From Eggerthella timonensis (lineage in GTDB: Bacteria; Actinomycetota; Coriobacteriia; Coriobacteriales; Eggerthellaceae), in assembly GCF_900184265.1 (NCBI RefSeq), contig NZ_FXXA01000002.1:1324918-1388917 (forward strand): a DNA stretch of 64,000 nucleotides. The letters run 5' to 3'. The position numbers were made by a program, and so were the translations under genes. The stretch's first letter is position 1. Each line of letters opens with the position of its first letter. Below are positions 62,928-64,000 of this stretch, piece by piece. Below the pieces are notes generated by a model that had not been told where the DNA came from, did not search any database, and saw nothing but the letters and a program-made list of their open reading frames with translations.

Positions 62928-64000
62928 TTACTTGGCGGCGAGCAGCTTCACCACGTGGAGCGCCTCGGTCATCGTGCGGCCGCAGGCCACGCCGTGCATC
63001 TGGTCGGGGTAGTTGCCGCTGAAGAGCGATCCCGAGCAGTCGCCGGCGCAGTACAGGCCCTCGATGGGCTCGAAGTCGGTGTTGAGCGCCTGGCAGTCGG
63101 CGTTGATGCGGACGCCGTCGATGGTGGTGAGCAGCGTGCCGCCCAGCGTGGCGCCGAAGAACGGCGGGGTGCGCAGCTCGGACAGGCGGTAGGGCTCCTT
63201 GCCGAAGTCGGCGTCCTCCTGCGCGTCGTACAGCTCGTTGTAGCGCTCGCACGTGGCGAGGAAGGTCTTCTTCGCGTCGGCGTCGAAGCCCAGCTTGTCG
63301 GCCAGTTCCTCGAGCGTGTCGGCCTTTTGCAGGCGGCCGTCGGCAAGCTCCTTCTCGAAGAACTTGTCCAGATCGTACGTGCCGTCTTCCTTCTTCGCGC
63401 CCAGCACCATCTGACGGGTCATAGCCGAGCATCCCAACGTGTGGAAGCGCTGCACGTCGTCGCCGAAGTTGCCGTCCCAGACGCTGACGTACACGCCGCC
63501 GGGCTGCTGGGCGGCCGCATGGGGAAGGTAGTCGTAGTCGGCCGACTCGAGGGCGAAACGCTCGCCGCGCAGGTTGACTTTGAGGAAGGGCTGCGTGCCG
63601 GGGTTGAACTGGCCGTTGCCCGGCCACTGGGGATTGCCGGCCTTGATGGACTCCTCGGTGTAGCCGGCGGTGGTGCCGGGGGCGACGAGGCCGCGGTCGA
63701 AGATCATCGTGGCGCTCGTGATGTCCTTCACGGCTCCGGCCCACAGCGCTGCCTTGATGCCGTCGCCCGTGTTGTTCTGGTTGTAGCCCAGCGCGGTCAC
63801 CGATGCGGTGGTGATGGGGGATAGCGAGGACAGCATGGCGGGGTTCGCGGAGTAGCCGCCCGTGGTGAGCAGCACGCCCTTCTTCGCGTTGATCTGCACG
63901 TTGCCATTGTCGGTCTTGAAGATGGCGCCGGACACCCTGCCCGAGTCGTCGGTGACGAGCTTGACCAGCTCGTGCTTGTAGGAGATCTCGTAGCCGTTGT
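62928..64000 (-). CDS. FAD-dependent reductase (module H), 5' part beyond the window
   Basis: At least 357 C-terminal codons of a fumarate-reductase-type flavoprotein are present; the frame is open to the window edge, so the start, Tat signal and first FAD motif are not visible. Seen are the INAKKGVLLTTGGYSANP strand, a GDGIKAALWAGA loop, and the distal FAD segment GLYCAGDCSGSLFSGNYPDQMHGVACGRTMTEALH. This is the seventh member of this family in the window, closest in its last motif to the protein at 59787-61475. The substrate is unknown. Confidence 0.88.
   Translation of the reverse strand, partial: NGYEISYKHELVKLVTDDSGRVSGAIFKTDNGNVQINAKKGVLLTTGGYSANPAMLSSLSPITTASVTALGYNQNNTGDGIKAALWAGAVKDITSATMIFDRGLVAPGTTAGYTEESIKAGNPQWPGNGQFNPGTQPFLKVNLRGERFALESADYDYLPHAAAQQPGGVYVSVWDGNFGDDVQRFHTLGCSAMTRQMVLGAKKEDGTYDLDKFFEKELADGRLQKADTLEELADKLGFDADAKKTFLATCERYNELYDAQEDADFGKEPYRLSELRTPPFFGATLGGTLLTTIDGVRINADCQALNTDFEPIEGLYCAGDCSGSLFSGNYPDQMHGVACGRTMTEALHVVKLLAAK

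Overview
The window is high-GC DNA of an anaerobic actinobacterium in the Eggerthellaceae, most likely the Eggerthella/Gordonibacter lineage. This rests on the 16S/23S sequence and on the content: many Tat-exported FAD reductases, multiheme cytochromes and membrane-anchored LuxR regulators. It opens inside a 16S gene of an rrn operon (16S-23S-5S, no spacer tRNA). Two perfect parS centromere sites (TGTTTCACGTGAAACA) near the right end suggest a position in the origin-proximal part of the chromosome.

Layout. 1-4.97 kb: rrn operon and terminator. 5.1-10.2 kb: PadR regulator with a NifX-like protein, a TPR gene broken by an in-frame TAG, and hisS. 10.2-18.4 kb: accessory block between hisS and aspS with two divergent flavoprotein/LuxR pairs (the second LuxR is frameshifted), REP-like palindromes and a VapBC-type toxin-antitoxin pair. 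18.6-25.1 kb: aspS, Fic protein, MATE exporter with MarR regulator, beta-lactamase-like protein. 25.2-38.5 kb: respiratory cluster with LuxR, hexaheme cytochrome and flavoprotein, a DMSO-reductase-type set (NrfD, FeS, molybdopterin subunits), a Tat ferredoxin, a tungsten-type aldehyde oxidoreductase, an unknown protein and a further LuxR. 38.55-42.37 kb: a cassette between ~69-bp direct repeats with a TetR regulator, a lipoprotein and an MFS exporter fused to DinJ-like and YoeB-like domains. 42.4-46.6 kb: conserved core (SRP RNA, dedA, dnaX, ybaB, recR). 46.65-47.1 kb: a MITE-like inverted repeat and a candidate small RNA. 47.1-54.7 kb: two more LuxR/flavoprotein modules, one with a cytochrome that has non-standard heme motifs. 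54.8-59.6 kb: MobB-MobA fusion, FeS protein, Rrf2 regulator and CcdA-TlpA fusion. 59.5-62.9 kb: a TetR-controlled flavoprotein/cytochrome cassette bracketed by a repeated ccdA 3' end with parS. 62.9-64 kb: the 3' part of another flavoprotein.

How the genes fit together. Quinol electrons would leave the membrane through NrfH-like or lipoprotein multiheme cytochromes and reach exported FAD reductases, each probably specific for one small organic acceptor. Each module carries its own sensor-regulator, usually transcribed divergently: a polytopic membrane domain with a LuxR helix-turn-helix. MobBA supports molybdopterin enzymes, and CcdA-TlpA supports cytochrome maturation. Seven flavoproteins in 54 kb, several broken regulators and direct-repeat-bracketed cassettes indicate rapid gain and loss of respiratory modules around a stable core. 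The most unusual single gene is the transporter/antitoxin/toxin fusion, whose toxin domain lacks most aligned catalytic residues.
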